A stretch of 64,000 nucleotides of DNA, from contig NC_135722.1 of NCBI RefSeq assembly GCF_964656455.1, positions 86,113,313-86,177,312 on the forward strand, read 5' to 3'. The DNA comes from Halichoerus grypus. Taxonomy: Eukaryota; Chordata; Mammalia; Carnivora; Phocidae. The notes under the pieces were generated by a model. That model did not search any database. It was not told where the DNA came from and worked only from the letters and a program-made list of their open reading frames with translations. The position numbers were made by a program, and so were the translations under genes. Positions 24,060 through 36,204 of this stretch are shown one piece after another (the first letter of the stretch is position 1; every line of letters starts with the position of its first letter).

Positions 24060-24300
24060 CTTCCTGTATGTCTAACAGTAATAACAAATGTGCTGGACAC
24101 TGGTCTAATTGCTGATCATCTCATTTAATCCTTGCAACAATCTTGTAAAGCAGGTATTATTATGATCCCCATTTAGCAGATGAGTGCATCGAGGTACAGA
24201 AAGGGGAATTAACTTGCCCAAGTCATAAGGCTCTAAATGGCAGAGCAGGGATTCAAATCCAGGCAGCCTGCATCCAGGCTGCACCTTCTTGACCATAGAG
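24060..24300 (-). repeat. MIR, antisense
   Basis: It is a long, well-kept copy: 'catctcatttaatccttgc', 'gatccccatttagcagatg', 'ggggaattaacttgccc' and 'gcagagcagggattcaaatc'. Confidence 0.75.
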
Positions 24301-26224
24301 CTAATCTGTCTACTCTGGGCAAAGTACCATGCTGGCTTACGTGAGGAAATTCAAATAAATACACGATGTGGTCATTGCCCTTGGGGAGTTTAGCATCGCC
24401 AGGACTTAACCAGTCTTTCCAGACTGGCCTGCACAAATCTCCTGCCTGCGTGGAATTCTTCAATCTCTGTATATATCTTTGAGTCTTTGAACTTCAGTGC
24501 TGTAGCTAGACCATCATCAGCCCCCTCTCCTATCCCTGTACATCAAATCCCACAGCCACTGAAATCCTACCTTACACGCCTCAAACTATTCTTCCAGACA
24601 AGTCAGCCAGAGCTCCTTCCTTCCCTGACCACTGCTCTGAAGTAACAGAAAGAATTAAGCAGTCCCTTGCCAACCTTCATGACAAAGATGTTGCGTGGAG
24701 GCCAGAGGACACAGCTGAGTCGGGCCTACTGCCTGGGCTGCAGCCCCAGCCAAATATGAACCAGGTCAAACAGCAAAGTAATGGAACACGCTGCACTCCC
24801 TGAGCCTGCCCAGCCCAGCTCAACCAGTAAGGTCACCCCCGGCCGCCCACTTGCAAATAGGTCATTTGGCATTTTACATACTTCCTGATAGCACTTGCCT
24901 GCAGGTTTGGGGGATGCTGCTTGGCATTTGGTCCAGAACCCAGTCCATCTGGGAACCTCAGGGCTACAAGAGGTGTGTAGTAAGTTAGCAAAAGTCAAAA
25001 AGGGGATTTCATGAGGAGCTTGAGCATTAAGGCTCCAATCAAGGTTGAGCCAAACAGGTAGAAGGAGCCTGAGGTCAGGGTGACCCAGACACACAAAGAA
25101 GGCCCACAAAGCACAGGATTTCTTCTGGAGCATTGAGCCTACTAATAAGGGCTATTGGAGGCCAATGTAGAATATTGACTGAGAGCCAGATCTCCTTCCT
25201 GGAAGGACCATTAAAAAACAGCTACATTTTGGCAACAGGGAGTTGGAGATGTTCTGTCAGTCTCACTGTTCACTTCTGGCTCTAGAGTCCCCGAGAGCCT
25301 TTTTAAAGGGCCAGTGCCTCTCTTTTTCCATGGGGGGCACCTACATCACAGAGATACCAGGGCATGAGAGTGAGTAGAGGGGCCCTTATGAGCATCTTGT
25401 AACAGGACCCTGGCTCTGGACTGAGGAAATGATGCTTAGAAAAACTGCAGTATTTTTAGGGCATAATGTGCATGAGAAAGAGGGGCATGATAAATCAAAG
25501 GTGACAGTGAAGGACACACTGCTTTCTTTTCCTGCAATCTGGCTTGGTTTTGTAAGCCTCCAGGGGGTGGAAGTCTCTTCCAGGAGGAAAGCCAGCTGGT
25601 ACCAAGGCAAGGCTGCACTGACATGAACCCCTAGGCCACCAAGAGCTGAAACAACCTCCATTGTTGTGCTCCAGAGTAAAGAGCACTAACACCCAGTTAT
25701 TCACCCCTGCCCTTCCTTGCAGTGCCCATCCCTGCCCACACAAGTAAAGGTCTAGAATCTGGGGAGCTACTCGGATTCAGGCAAATTCCAGCAGGTAGCC
25801 ACCATGTATAGGATCTGGCCCATCCCTAGCGTACAGGCTTGGAGGTAAGCACCTTACCAAAAGGGTGCCCAGGAGAGTGGAAGACCAGATTCGTGAGCTA
25901 CGGAAAACCTCAGAGAGATAGCATGCTCATGGTACATGAAGTGTGCCTTCTGAGGGGTTCAGAGGGTACATTCGGGAGTAGCCATAAATAAGCTCAGCTG
26001 ACTTCCAGAAAAGCAGGCAGGATGCAGGGGCTCGAAGAGTCAGCCCACTGCTGTTAGAATTGCCATCCCAGGTGTAGCCTGACCTTACCCCTAGCCACCC
26101 AAAAGGGCAGCCCCAAATCATCTAAGTAGTTTCAGCTTCTCCTCTGATCCATGTATCTTTCCCAGAAGGTAGGTTATACAATTCTTATTGCAACTCACCT
26201 ACAATCATTTAACTCCTGCTTCTT
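24301..26224. other. Intergenic sequence
   Basis: No recognisable gene. Frames at 24726-25133 minus and 25386-25743 carry no known domain. Confidence 0.45.
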
Positions 26225-26240
26225 CAAAATTAGAAAGGGA

Positions 26241-26442
26241 GGGCGCCTGGGTGGCTCAGTTGGTTAAGCGACTGCCTTCGGCTCAGGTCATGATCCTGGA
26301 GTCCCAGGATCGAGTCCCGCATCGGGCTCCTTGCTCAGCAGGGAGTCTGCTTCTCCCTCTGACCCTCCTCCCTCTCATGCTCTCTGTCTCTCATTCTCTC
26401 TCTCTCTCAAATAAATAAATAAAATCTTTAAAAAAAAAAAAA
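26241..26442 (+). mobile_element. Carnivore tRNA-Lys SINE with target-site duplication
   Basis: This is a complete copy. CAAAATTAGAAAGGGA flanks it at 26225-26240 and 26443-26458 (16 bp, perfect), which suggests a recent insertion. Confidence 0.93.
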
Positions 26443-26782
26443 CAAAATTAGAAAGGGAAAGAAGAATTAGTTAAGACCTCAGAGTACCTTCTAAAAATGA
26501 ACAATAAACCAGAACAAGAACAATATGTGCTTTCCAGGATTCAGCAGCTTGTGCAATTTCCCTATGTTTATAAAGCACTGGGCCCTGTTTCCCCAGAGTC
26601 ACTAGGATGAAACTCTCAAGTAAAAAGTGACCCTCTGATGGTTTTTTCAGAGGTAGCAAAGGAGGGAAGGACCTTGGAAATTTGTTGTTTTCATTGTTTT
26701 CCCCACTCCACAAAAACATCATATGTGAAAAGAATCCCCAATAAGTGGTTGTGATTTTTAAAATAGAGTTGCTCAGTGTTTT

Positions 26783-26897
26783 GTTTTGTTTAAATATTTT
26801 ATTTATTTATTTGAGAAAGAGAGAGATAGAGAGCAGGAGCATGGGGAGAGAGGCAGAGGAGAGGGAGAAGCAGACTCGCTGCCGAGCAGGGAGCCCG
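26783..26897 (-). mobile_element. 5'-truncated SINE with 18-bp target-site duplication
   Basis: Only the tail and body are present, ending at 'cagactcgctgccgagcagg' plus 'gagcccg'. The tRNA head is missing. AGAGTTGCTCAGTGTTTT is duplicated exactly at 26765-26782 and 26898-26915, so the truncation happened at insertion. Confidence 0.88.
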
Positions 26898-26915
26898 AGA
26901 GTTGCTCAGTGTTTT

Positions 26916-27340
26916 ACAAAATCTCAAAGCATTCAAATTAGAAAGGACATTGGAAATCACGTAGTCACACCTTCCATCTGGTGTGGCCATCAGTTCTGCA
27001 GCAAAACCAGCAGGATGGTGCAGATGTCTACCTCCAGAGGCAGAAACTCATTCCCTCAAGGGGCAGCTCAAACATTTCTGGATAGTGCTATGTTTTAGAT
27101 AGTTTTTCCTTATTTTAAGCCAAAATTAATTTTCCTATACCTTCTAGCCAGCACTGCAAACTGTGTTCTCTAGGGTCACTATAAATACCTCCACCCTTTC
27201 CCCCATGACAGCCTTCAGATCTCTGAAGATAGCTGTGGTGTGCCACACCCGCCCATGCCTTCTCCAGACTAGAGTCACTGGTTTGTCAAACAACCCAACT
27301 TTATAAGCCATTAGCTGCCTAGATCTTTTCCATTGAAGGG
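26916..27340. repeat. Possible ancient mammal-wide repeat
   Basis: 'gaaaggacattggaaatcac', 'cttcagatctctgaagatagc' and 'ccatgccttctccagac' resemble an old conserved repeat often seen in mammals. Family and exact ends are uncertain. Confidence 0.3.
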
Positions 27341-29154
27341 CAGTTTTTGGCAGGGTCATAGTTGTTGTTGCTCTGCCTTCTCTGCCAGCATCCATCCCTG
27401 TGCCCCATGGTTGTTGTACATATGGACAAGCACCCTTTCCAATTGGCAACTCAGCTCAGCCTCCGTTAGACCATGGGAGTGGAGTTAGATTCAGAAGTAG
27501 AATGACTCACCTTAGAGTGCTTTTCTTCAGAAGGGCAGAGGACTGAAAGCTGTGTGAGAAGAAATATGCATGCCTTATATACTGTTGTGTCCCCAGTAGC
27601 TGGTACACGGGACTCATATTTTCTGATGTGTGAATGCATAAAGGAATGACAGAAAGCAAGCTGGAATCAGGGGTAGAGATAGAGAAATATTTCCATAGAT
27701 TGAAAACGTTTACCTCAAGTGTCCTGAATCCCCTGCACCCATCCTGGAGCCCCTCCTAATCCAACACACCGGCCTCTGAAGCTAAGTTCTGCCCATAGCT
27801 ATGCATACCACCCCACTTTGATCCTTTATCACTTAAACTTCCATCACCTCCTCCTCTTCACACCCTCACCAACCTCTCCCCATCTCTCCCTAAGGTCACA
27901 GTCCACAACCTTCATCTGTAAAATTCCTGTGGTGTTCCTCTGGGACACAAAATCCAAAGAGAGCCAAGCAAGAGGAATTAAACATGGCAGAAGATGTTGT
28001 ATTGCTTCGGGGGCACCACTGATACCCTTTGGTCCTGGGCCCATTTGTGAAGGATCCCAAGCCAGTGCTCATTGCCCTGGCTACATGGACAGAAATCCCT
28101 GCCATGGGAGGCTGTCTGGGTTGTATCCGTCTGCACACAGATCTCTAGTAATGAGGCCTGGCTCAAAGGCGTTCTAGGGCCATATGTTGTTGAACAGCAC
28201 AAGATGCAATTGATCTGTTAAGTGGGCAGTCTCATTTTTTATTTTTCCTCTCTGGAGTAAAAAGAAAAAGGAACTCTGGCCACTGGTGACATATAATCTC
28301 TGCAAGCGTCAGGACTGAGTCCATCTACACATGGAAAATAACTCCCCAGGCCTCCCTTCTCCACCCCCCACCTCTGGAGATAAACTATAATAAAGTATTA
28401 ACAACTGGCTCTGCTCTTCTGACAGATAAGGGATGACTTTCTTTAAAAGACCTTTGTGCTCTGTTACTGCCAAAGATATTTAAACTGCAATCATTAGTGA
28501 CTTCTCTGCTTACTACACAGACCAAGGCAGATTTCTCTGGGAGAGGCTCTATCAATCACATGCTCTGGGCAGGGAGCAGCTGTCTGAAGCTGGGAAGCAG
28601 GAGTAGGGCCCTGTAGGGAACATGGAGTTAGTTTTAGACCTCAAGTGAGCTGAGCTGAGAGGTTTCTGACAGCACAGTGGGGTGAGGGAAGCACTGGGAC
28701 CCATGCCTCCCCTTTCCCAAGCAGCCTGAGGAGGATGGCAGAGGCATGTCCTCAGAGAGGGAGAGAGCCGAACTGGGGCCTGAGATATTGTGATGTCCTT
28801 GGGGAAAGGGGCCAGGGAAGGGAAGGGACATTCAATGACAGCAAGTTATCTTTTGTTCCTGTTCAAGTCTTTAAAATTCCGGGAAGCTCTTGGGATGGTG
28901 AACCCTAAGAGGTAGGAAGCTGGAAGAAGTCATGTGGAAAGAGGGGGAAAACTGAGAGTTAAGGTGAGGGGAGAAAAGAGAATGGAGAGAAGACAAGGCT
29001 GAGAAAAGGAGGAAGAGAACAAAGGAACAGAGAGAGAGGGAGAAGGAAGGAGTGCCAAGGCAAAGGACAGTGATGGGGGACATAAAGAATGCAGTGACAT
29101 GGGGGCAGACAGCTTAAAAATAGAAATAAGTGAAGAAGAAAGAGACTGATTTCC
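27341..29154. other. Intergenic sequence with a polypurine tract
   Basis: 27570-27650 looks like a short L2/MIR 3' end. 28902-29064 is strongly purine-rich on the plus strand. No gene recognised. Confidence 0.4.
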
Positions 29155-29590
29155 TTTTATTTAAGGCTGAATAATATTTCACCATATGTATATACCACAT
29201 TTTTTTTTTTTTTTGTCCATTGATCTGTTGATGGCGGGGGGAAGGGGAAATGGGGAGTTGTTCCATTGGTATAAAGTTTCAGTTATGCAAGAGGAATTAG
29301 TTCTAGGGATCTGCTGTACAGCATAAGGCCTCTGGTCAATATATTTTACTGACCACTTAAAAATTTGCAAAGAGTAGATCTCATGCTAAGTGTTCTTACT
29401 ACACACACAAAACATCAAACAAGTAAAAGAGGTGATGGATATATCTATTATCCTTGATAATGTGGTGATGGTTTCACAAGTATATGCATATGTCCAAATG
29501 TATCAAACTGTGTACATTAAATGTGTACAGTTTATTGTATATCAATTCTACCTCAATAAAGCTGTTTTTTTGTTTGTTTTTTTTTTAAAG
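29155..29590 (+). repeat. Old L1 3' UTR
   Basis: After a short antisense L1 piece and a T-run, the text 'tttcagttatgcaagagg', 'gatctgctgtacagcata', 'gtgatggtttcacaagtat' and 'tcaattctacctcaataaagc' is a standard old L1 3' end in plus orientation. Confidence 0.7.
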
Positions 29591-30393
29591 GAGAAGAAGA
29601 AAGGGACTGTGATTAGAGAAGGCTGAGTCTTTGGGGAAAGAAAGGTTAAAAATTGGCAGCCCTTTCTAAACCTGTGAAACTCAGACACATTCCTGAATGT
29701 AATTTTTCCAAGTCAGAGAACTTTCTTTCTTTTTTCCTTCAGTCTTAGTTTCCAGAGTTTAAAAGTCAAATTTATTGCCTAAGTTTTGTGATCTGTTCAA
29801 ATCAGGTGACTGAAACATCTATATCTGCTTCTTTGAGAGAGTTGTGTAAAGTTTACCCCCAGATGTCTCACCTACATTGCATTTCAGACTCTCAGCCTGT
29901 TAGAAAATGAGTGGAGTACAGATCCTGAATGAAGCACAAAACATACACTGGGAGAACCAGGAAGATAAGTTCTCCCAATCCATCTTGTCTTGGGAAGAGA
30001 ATAACACATGACCTATGAAAGTAAGACACAGTTCGACAATAAAAGGACTCAGGAGAAGAAGAAGACATGAGAAAGGCAGGGATCTCAATGGAGCAGTCTT
30101 GTAGACATGCAATAACTAGAAAGACCAGTCAACCAATCAGGATTGTTGCAGTTGTCTGATTACTTTGACTTGCTTTTAATTACTTAATGGATTTAGTTGG
30201 TAACACAAGAATATGGTATATATTTCCAAAGGTCCCAAAACGTCTGCAGTGAGAAGTAAGTAAATCTCCCAGCCTTGTCCTCCAACTACAGTCCCTCTTC
30301 CCCCACCCAGGCAAATGCTGAGACCAGTTCCTTATGCATAAGGCCATATTAGGATTGAAATCTTTAACAATAGGCCTGATTTAAGTCCTGAAC
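29591..30393. other. Intergenic sequence
   Basis: No gene or clear repeat. Confidence 0.45.
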
Positions 30394-30410
30394 ATTGAGA
30401 GGATATTTGT

Positions 30411-31374
30411 TTTTTTGTTTGTTTTTTTTATTATGTTATGCTAATCACCATACATTACATCATTAGTTTTTGATGTACTGTTCCATGATTCATTGTTTGT
30501 GTATAACACCCAGTGCTCCATGCAGTACGTGCCCTCTATAATACCCATCGCCCTCTATAATACCCATCACCAGGCTAACCCATCCCCCCACACCCCTCCC
30601 CTCTAGAACCCACAGTTTATTTCTCAGAGTCCATCGTCTCTCATGGTTCGTCTACCCCTCCGATTTCCCCCCCTTCATTCTTCCCTTCCTGCTATCTTCT
30701 TCTTTTTTTTTTTTTTTAACATACAATGTACTATTTGTTTCAGAGGTACAGGTCTGTGATTCAACAGTCTTACACAATTCACAGCACGCACCATAGCACA
30801 TACCCCCCAATGTCTATCACCCAGCTACCCCATCCGTCCCACCCCCATCACTCCAGCAACCCTCAGTTTGTTTCCTGAGATTAAGAATTCCTCATATGAG
30901 TTTGATCATATGATACTTGTCTTTCTCTGATTGACTTATTTCACTCAGCATAATATCCTCCAGTTCCATTCATGTGGTTGCAAATGGCAAGATTTCATTC
31001 CTTTTGATGGCTGCATAATATGCTGTTATATATATACCACCTCTTCTTTATCCATTCATCTGTCGATGGACATCTTGGCTCTTTCCATAGTTTGGCTATT
31101 GTGGACATTGCTGCTATAAACATTGGGGTGCACATACCCCTTCGGATCCCTACATTTGTATCTTTGGGGTAAATACCCAGTAGTGCAATTGCTGGGTCAT
31201 AGGGTAGCTCTATTTTCAACTTTTTGAGGAACCTCCATACTGTTTTCCAGAGTGGCTGCACCAGCTTGCATTCCCACCAACAGTGTAGGAGGGTTCCCCT
31301 TTCTCCGCATCCCCGCCAACATCTGTCGTTTCCTGACTTGTTAATTTTAGTCATTCTGACTGGTGTGAGGTGGT
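30411..31374 (-). mobile_element. 5'-truncated L1 with perfect 17-bp target-site duplication
   Basis: Antisense L1 3' part: the ORF2 carboxy end lies at the right ([19 protein letters not shown], the Cys-rich motif), then the 3' UTR and A tail at the left. ATTGAGAGGATATTTGT lies at 30394-30410 and 31375-31391, so the borders are exact. The ORF2 piece shifts frame near 31020. The 3' UTR carries a 19-bp tandem duplication at 30529-30566. The 3' end belongs to the same subfamily as the L1 at 46020-48633. Confidence 0.93.
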
Positions 31375-31391
31375 ATTGAGAGGATATTTGT

Positions 31392-32484
31392 GACAGATCC
31401 TTTTTACATTTGAAAACACAATCGCGGTAGCTCCTGTTTAGGGAAGAGAAAGGAACCAGCATTGATGAGGATAGAGCAGTTAGGAGGTGGTATAGGAAAC
31501 CTTGGGGGCCCTGCCCCACAGTTCAGCATCTCCTTTGAGTTTAGCCATGGCCCTGGAGGATACTCCCACTTGGGCTCCACCTCTCCTCATACTGACAGCA
31601 CCAACCTCAAGTACATCCTTCCCCAGGGCTTTTCCAATTACACTGATGCCAGGGGAAACTACTGGTGCATGTGCAGGAATGATCTGGGAGTGCAGGGGAA
31701 TTCATGCTTCAGGAGCAACCCTCAGCCAGTGGAGAAAGAAAGCTGATAGATAAATGCTCCTCCTTGGCCATCCACAGAATGCATTCCTTAGAAGATCCTG
31801 GGTGGGTCCTGGTGCCCTCAGCAGTGACTTACCTTATACACTTCTATATACCTTCCCTTCTCCTATCCTGCTTATTTCTCACTTCTGATCCCTGAGATTA
31901 TCTCCTAAATAGACAACCAGCACAGAAACCTTTGTAGGCTCTGCTTTCTGAGTGTACCACAAAGTAATTGTAGTTGTCCAGGTAAGAAATGATAGGAGCT
32001 TGGACTATGGTGGTAGCCATAGAAATAGATAGATTTGAAAGATATTTGGAAGGTTAAATCAGGAGCCTAATGCAGTCATGTTCTCTGGCACCACTCTCTT
32101 TTATATTCCCCTTTACGTTATTTTATAGTCATTGTAGTCGGTCCAGGCTCACAGTTTGTGGTAAATCCGAGATGGAAGAAGTCTGGTGATACGCCACAGC
32201 CCTATTTTATAGCTCTGCAATTAGCCACCATATACAGAGGTAAAACTCAACAACCATTGCAAAACTAGTTACAGGAGATGAAGACGGCATTTCCAGGCAG
32301 TCGTTAATTTAATTGAATTTAAAATGGGGCCTTTGGCTGATATCCATGACATGAGATAGGGAAGACCACATAGCCAGGACCATAGTAGTAGAGAAAGAAG
32401 TAGCAGTAATAATAAGGGGAGGGGGGAGAAGATGTTCTTAATTGAGCCATGCACACTTATGCCCATACTTCCCCTGTGGAGGAA
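31392..32484. other. Intergenic sequence
   Basis: A 94-codon frame at 31462-31746 plus reads SFEFSHGPGGYSHLGSTSP in its middle and follows a 'ccccacag' acceptor-like site. I recognise no family. No confident gene. Confidence 0.35.
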
Positions 32485-32630
32485 ATATCATTACCCCTAT
32501 TTTGTAGATGAAGCAATAGAGACTCAGAGAGGTATGGTATCTTCCCAGCGTCACCTGAGTAGTAAGTGGTAGACAAGGACTCACCTTGGTTCAAATGGCT
32601 CCAAAGGCCAGGCTTTTAACAACTATCTCC
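32485..32630 (-). repeat. MIR, antisense
   Basis: 'acccctattttgtagatgaag', 'gagactcagagaggtatgg' and 'agtaagtggtagacaagg' give the antisense MIR core. Confidence 0.6.
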
Positions 32631-32729
32631 TTTTAAATTTCCTTCTTCTCTAAAGTGGGCAGAAAGGCCTGGGAGAGTCCAGCCATCTCTGCTTATGCTG
32701 GATTATTAGATTAATTGATTGTCAGTTAG

Positions 32730-32885
32730 ATTCTGTTACTTAGTAGCTAGGGCTCAAGATAACATTTGGTATATTATGGTGGTAATCATATTGCAATACA
32801 TCAATGTATCAAATCAACATGTTGCACACCTTAAATATATACAATGTTATATGTCAATTATAGGTCAACAAAAATTTAGTTAATT
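32730..32885 (+). repeat. Old L1 3' end fragment
   Basis: 'tatggtggtaatcatattgc', 'gtatcaaatcaacatgttgc' and 'acaccttaaatatatacaa' are a common old L1 3' terminus. Confidence 0.65.
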
Positions 32886-32999
32886 AATTATTTTTAAGAA
32901 GATGACATTTGGTGGGAGTGGAGAATGGAGATGACAATGAGTGGCCTTGGCATGCTGGATGCACTAGAGGCAGCTCTGAAAGCCTCTCACTTATTTATT

Positions 33000-33220
33000 T
33001 GATCAAACATTTATGTCAATTCATTTAATCCTTATAACAACTCCATGATATAGGTACTGCTATTATCCCCGTTTTGTAGATGAGGAATCTGAGGCAAAAT
33101 AAAATGGCTTAATAACTTGCCCGGGGAAACATAGTTAATAAGTAGTGGAACTGTGATTTTTAGCCCAGAAATCCCAAAATCGGTGTTCTTACTCACTGTT
33201 CCATGTTGCTCCTCCTTCAC
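33000..33220 (-). repeat. MIR, antisense
   Basis: 'tcatttaatccttataacaac', 'atccccgttttgtagatgag' and 'aataacttgcccggggaaac' mark it clearly. Confidence 0.75.
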
Positions 33221-33504
33221 TGATTCAGTCTACAGACAAACACTTGTGCGTATTTGCTCAGTATCAGAGTTTAGTTAGATACTGTGGGAGTGAGGACAGG
33301 GCAAAATATAAAATTGAATCAAGCAAGAATTTAGTCCCCGAGTAATTTATTCTCCCATAGATGTTAAGTATTTCCATAAATGATCATAAGAAAATGTAGA
33401 AAGTGACAACTGTCCAGTGAAAGATCCTGATAAAATACCATGGGGACTCAAAAAAGTAGAGAGATTCCAACTTAGGAGAATGTAACAGGATGGTACAACA
33501 GTTT

Positions 33505-33700
33505 TTTTTAAAGATTTTATTTATTTATTTGTCAGAGAGAGAGAGAACAAGCACGGGGAAGGGAGGTGGCAGGGAGGGAGAAGCAGGCTGCACACTGAGC
33601 AAAGAGCCCAATGTGGGACTCAATCCCAAGACCCTGGGATCATGACCAGAGCCGAAGGCAGATGCTTAACCGACTGAGCCACCCAGGCGTCTCAAGTGTC
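33505..33700 (-). mobile_element. Carnivore tRNA-Lys SINE, antisense
   Basis: It runs from 'aaagattttatttatttattt' to 'gactgagccacccaggcg'. CAACAGTTT lies at 33496-33504 and 33701-33709. Confidence 0.9.
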
Positions 33701-33709
33701 CAACAGTTT

Positions 33710-34130
33710 GTTTTCTTGCATAACAAATCACTCCAAAATTTAGTGGCTCAGAAGGCACCTATTTATTATTTCTCACAATTCTGTGGGGGGCCAGGCATTT
33801 CTTCTGTTGGGTTGGCTCCATGGTGCTGGATGATCTAGGTTGTCCTCACTTACCTGTGGAGGCTGGGGCCTCCTTACCTATGATCTCTTGTCCTACAGAT
33901 GCATAGTGCAGCCTCACTCTCCTGGTGGAAAACCTTTCCTATCAGCAAGAAGGAAAGCCCTGATGCTCAAACACTTTTCAAGCCCCACCCTATGTCACAT
34001 TTGCTAATATTCCACTGGCTAAAACAAGCCACATGGCCTAGTTCAAGATTCAAAGTTTGGAGAAATAGATTCCACTTTTTGATAGGAAGAGCTGCAACAT
34101 TACAGTGCAACAAGACATGCTTGGAGGGAT
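33710..34130. repeat. Ancient interspersed repeat, family unsure
   Basis: 'aaatttagtggctcagaagg', 'attatttctcacaattctg', 'ccactggctaaaacaagcc' and 'aatagattccactttttgat' form a block order common in mammalian old repeats. The 103-codon frame across it is not a gene. Confidence 0.45.
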
Positions 34131-35200
34131 TGGAGGGAAATGTAGTCTTCTTTCTTTTCCCCCCAGGTAGTCAGGACCAGAAAAAGTGTTACAAGAAGGA
34201 TGGGCCTTGAAAGGGGCTGGGAAATGTGGAAGACTTTTCATATGTGGGTACAAAACCATAGAAGCAAAAGAGCTGAGGGGTCCGCATGGACCAGCAAGGG
34301 CTTCATTTGTGCTAAAGGAAGGTTGGAAGGGTAAGTTGGAATTGAATCCTAGAGGGGATGGAGTAGTGTCTATCACGGATGGATCAGATCATGGATGTTT
34401 TCCAATGACTAAGGAAGAGACTGATCTCTGCTTACAGACCACCGCTCCTCCAAGAACCTGCTCCACCTACACACTTGTCTGCCATGGCAGCACGTTTCTT
34501 ATGTCCCTGCAGTGCCCTCACTCCCTGGCCTGAGTGGCAAGCAAAGCACCTATGGTAGCTGGTCTATAGGCTGCCAAAGCTCTATGGTTGTCTGTCCTGA
34601 AAAGGTGAGCTGCCACTGTGGTAAATGAAGGGTGGCACATCTTGGGGACTCAGGTATTAAGTGGCAGAGGTGAAATGAAGAGTGCACTGTGGTTAAGTCA
34701 AAGCTGGGTCATCAAAAGGCATGTTCAAATTGGCCATGTGGGAGCTGAGAATTAGGGAGCCAGCTGGTAGAGAGAGGAGAAGAAGCACATACAAAGAGAG
34801 AAACTCTTTCCCACCCATGCGTAGGTTTACAGGTAATTGTTTTCTCTTCAGGGTTTCAGTGGTTCTGTCCTTGCCTTAGATAGATGATGGGATCTCTGCA
34901 TCAAGTGATGGGTGAGTCTCTCCCTTCCATCCCTGGCTAGAACATTGGATGGGATAAAATTTTGAAAAGAAGTAGAGAAACCCGGGATTGAAGTATGTCT
35001 TGGTCAGGTTGCAAAGTGGAATTGAACCCCAAATGGGGTGGGTATTCAGGACTCGAGTTGTTTTTAAAATGAGCTATTCTTTTTCTCTCTCTCCTAACAA
35101 CTAGACATACCATAAAATGAAAACTGAAGCCATCATATTTTCAGGCAAATCCTGTGATTAGGTGAAGTCTTGAAAGCTTAGAGAGTATTAGTTTGAAGTC
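34131..35200. other. Intergenic sequence
   Basis: No gene or clear repeat. Confidence 0.45.
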
Positions 35201-35202
35201 TA

Positions 35203-35229
35203 TTTCTTTCTTTCTTTCTTTTTTCTTTT

Positions 35230-35268
<39 letters not shown>

Positions 35269-35335
35269 GTCTTTCTTTCTTTCTTTCTTTCTTCTTTCTT
35301 TCTTTCCTTCTTTCTTTCTTTCTTTCATTTCTTTC
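35203..35335 (+). repeat. (CTTT)n microsatellite
   Basis: About 130 bp of CTTT/TTTC units with a few interruptions. The low-complexity frames across it (Ser/Phe/Leu-rich on plus, Lys/Glu/Arg-rich on minus) are artefacts. Confidence 0.95.
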
Positions 35336-35339
35336 AAAT

Positions 35340-36204
35340 ATTTTATCAGTTCTCACTCCAGTTGTTAAAGAAGCCAGACACCATTCCATTCTGCATTTTT
35401 CCTTTTGGAAAATGGTTCTTGGTACTTGGTACATTTACCAAGTACATCTCAGCAGTGGCACAGGAAAATATATTTCCCTGGAAACCATAAGTCACACAAT
35501 AGTCCTCACCCTCAAAAGCCCCATGGGGCAGAGAAATCCCCATTATAATTAAAATCCTATTATTCTGCTTTTATGTCACCTCTTTTGCTGTAAATGAGGG
35601 TCAGTCCAGCTGTCAGAGCACAGAAAGACACAGATACAATGTGGTGTGTCAACCACTTATGTTTCTCTTTTATGAGATCAACTTTTATAACTTTGCAGTC
35701 AGCCCACTGACAGACTATAAAACTTGGCTTATTGGAAACAGATACATTAACCATGAGACATCACTTGTCAGAGACTGATCCAGTCCATCCTTAGAGAGAA
35801 CACCATTGGGAATGAGAGCCAGAGTTTCATCTAAAAATGTGTAGACACCTGTCCTGAGTCACCCCGGCCATCACACCTTGTGGAAAACACCCATGCTGAG
35901 CCCTCTTAGAATTTGTGAGATATTTATGGGTTAGGCACCAAGGCTGACTGCTTATGAATCTTACTCCAGTAGAATTCATAGTGCACAAATCCAGCCAAAT
36001 ATTACTCTCAAAAGCATTTCTAGTCTATTTGTGGCAACAGAAATGTCTCCTCTTTTGGGAACCCAGAATGTTGGCAACAGGGGCCAGCTTCCACTTCAAA
36101 GGAAGAGTGTTCAAAGCAGATGCCCCTTTGGACTTGAGTAACAGTAGGAGGGGTCTGACATGCCCAGTTTTCATGCATATTCAACTATTCACAGTTTGTC
36201 TTAC
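35340..36204. other. Intergenic sequence
   Basis: No recognised feature. Confidence 0.4.

Noticed and set aside
31462..31746. 94-codon frame after an acceptor-like CCCCACAG
   Set aside because: No family recognised, no good donor, and an overlapping frame is equally open; left as intergenic.
35141..35552. Frames of about 100-120 codons on both strands with Ser/Phe or Lys/Glu runs
   Set aside because: They are translations of the CTTT microsatellite.
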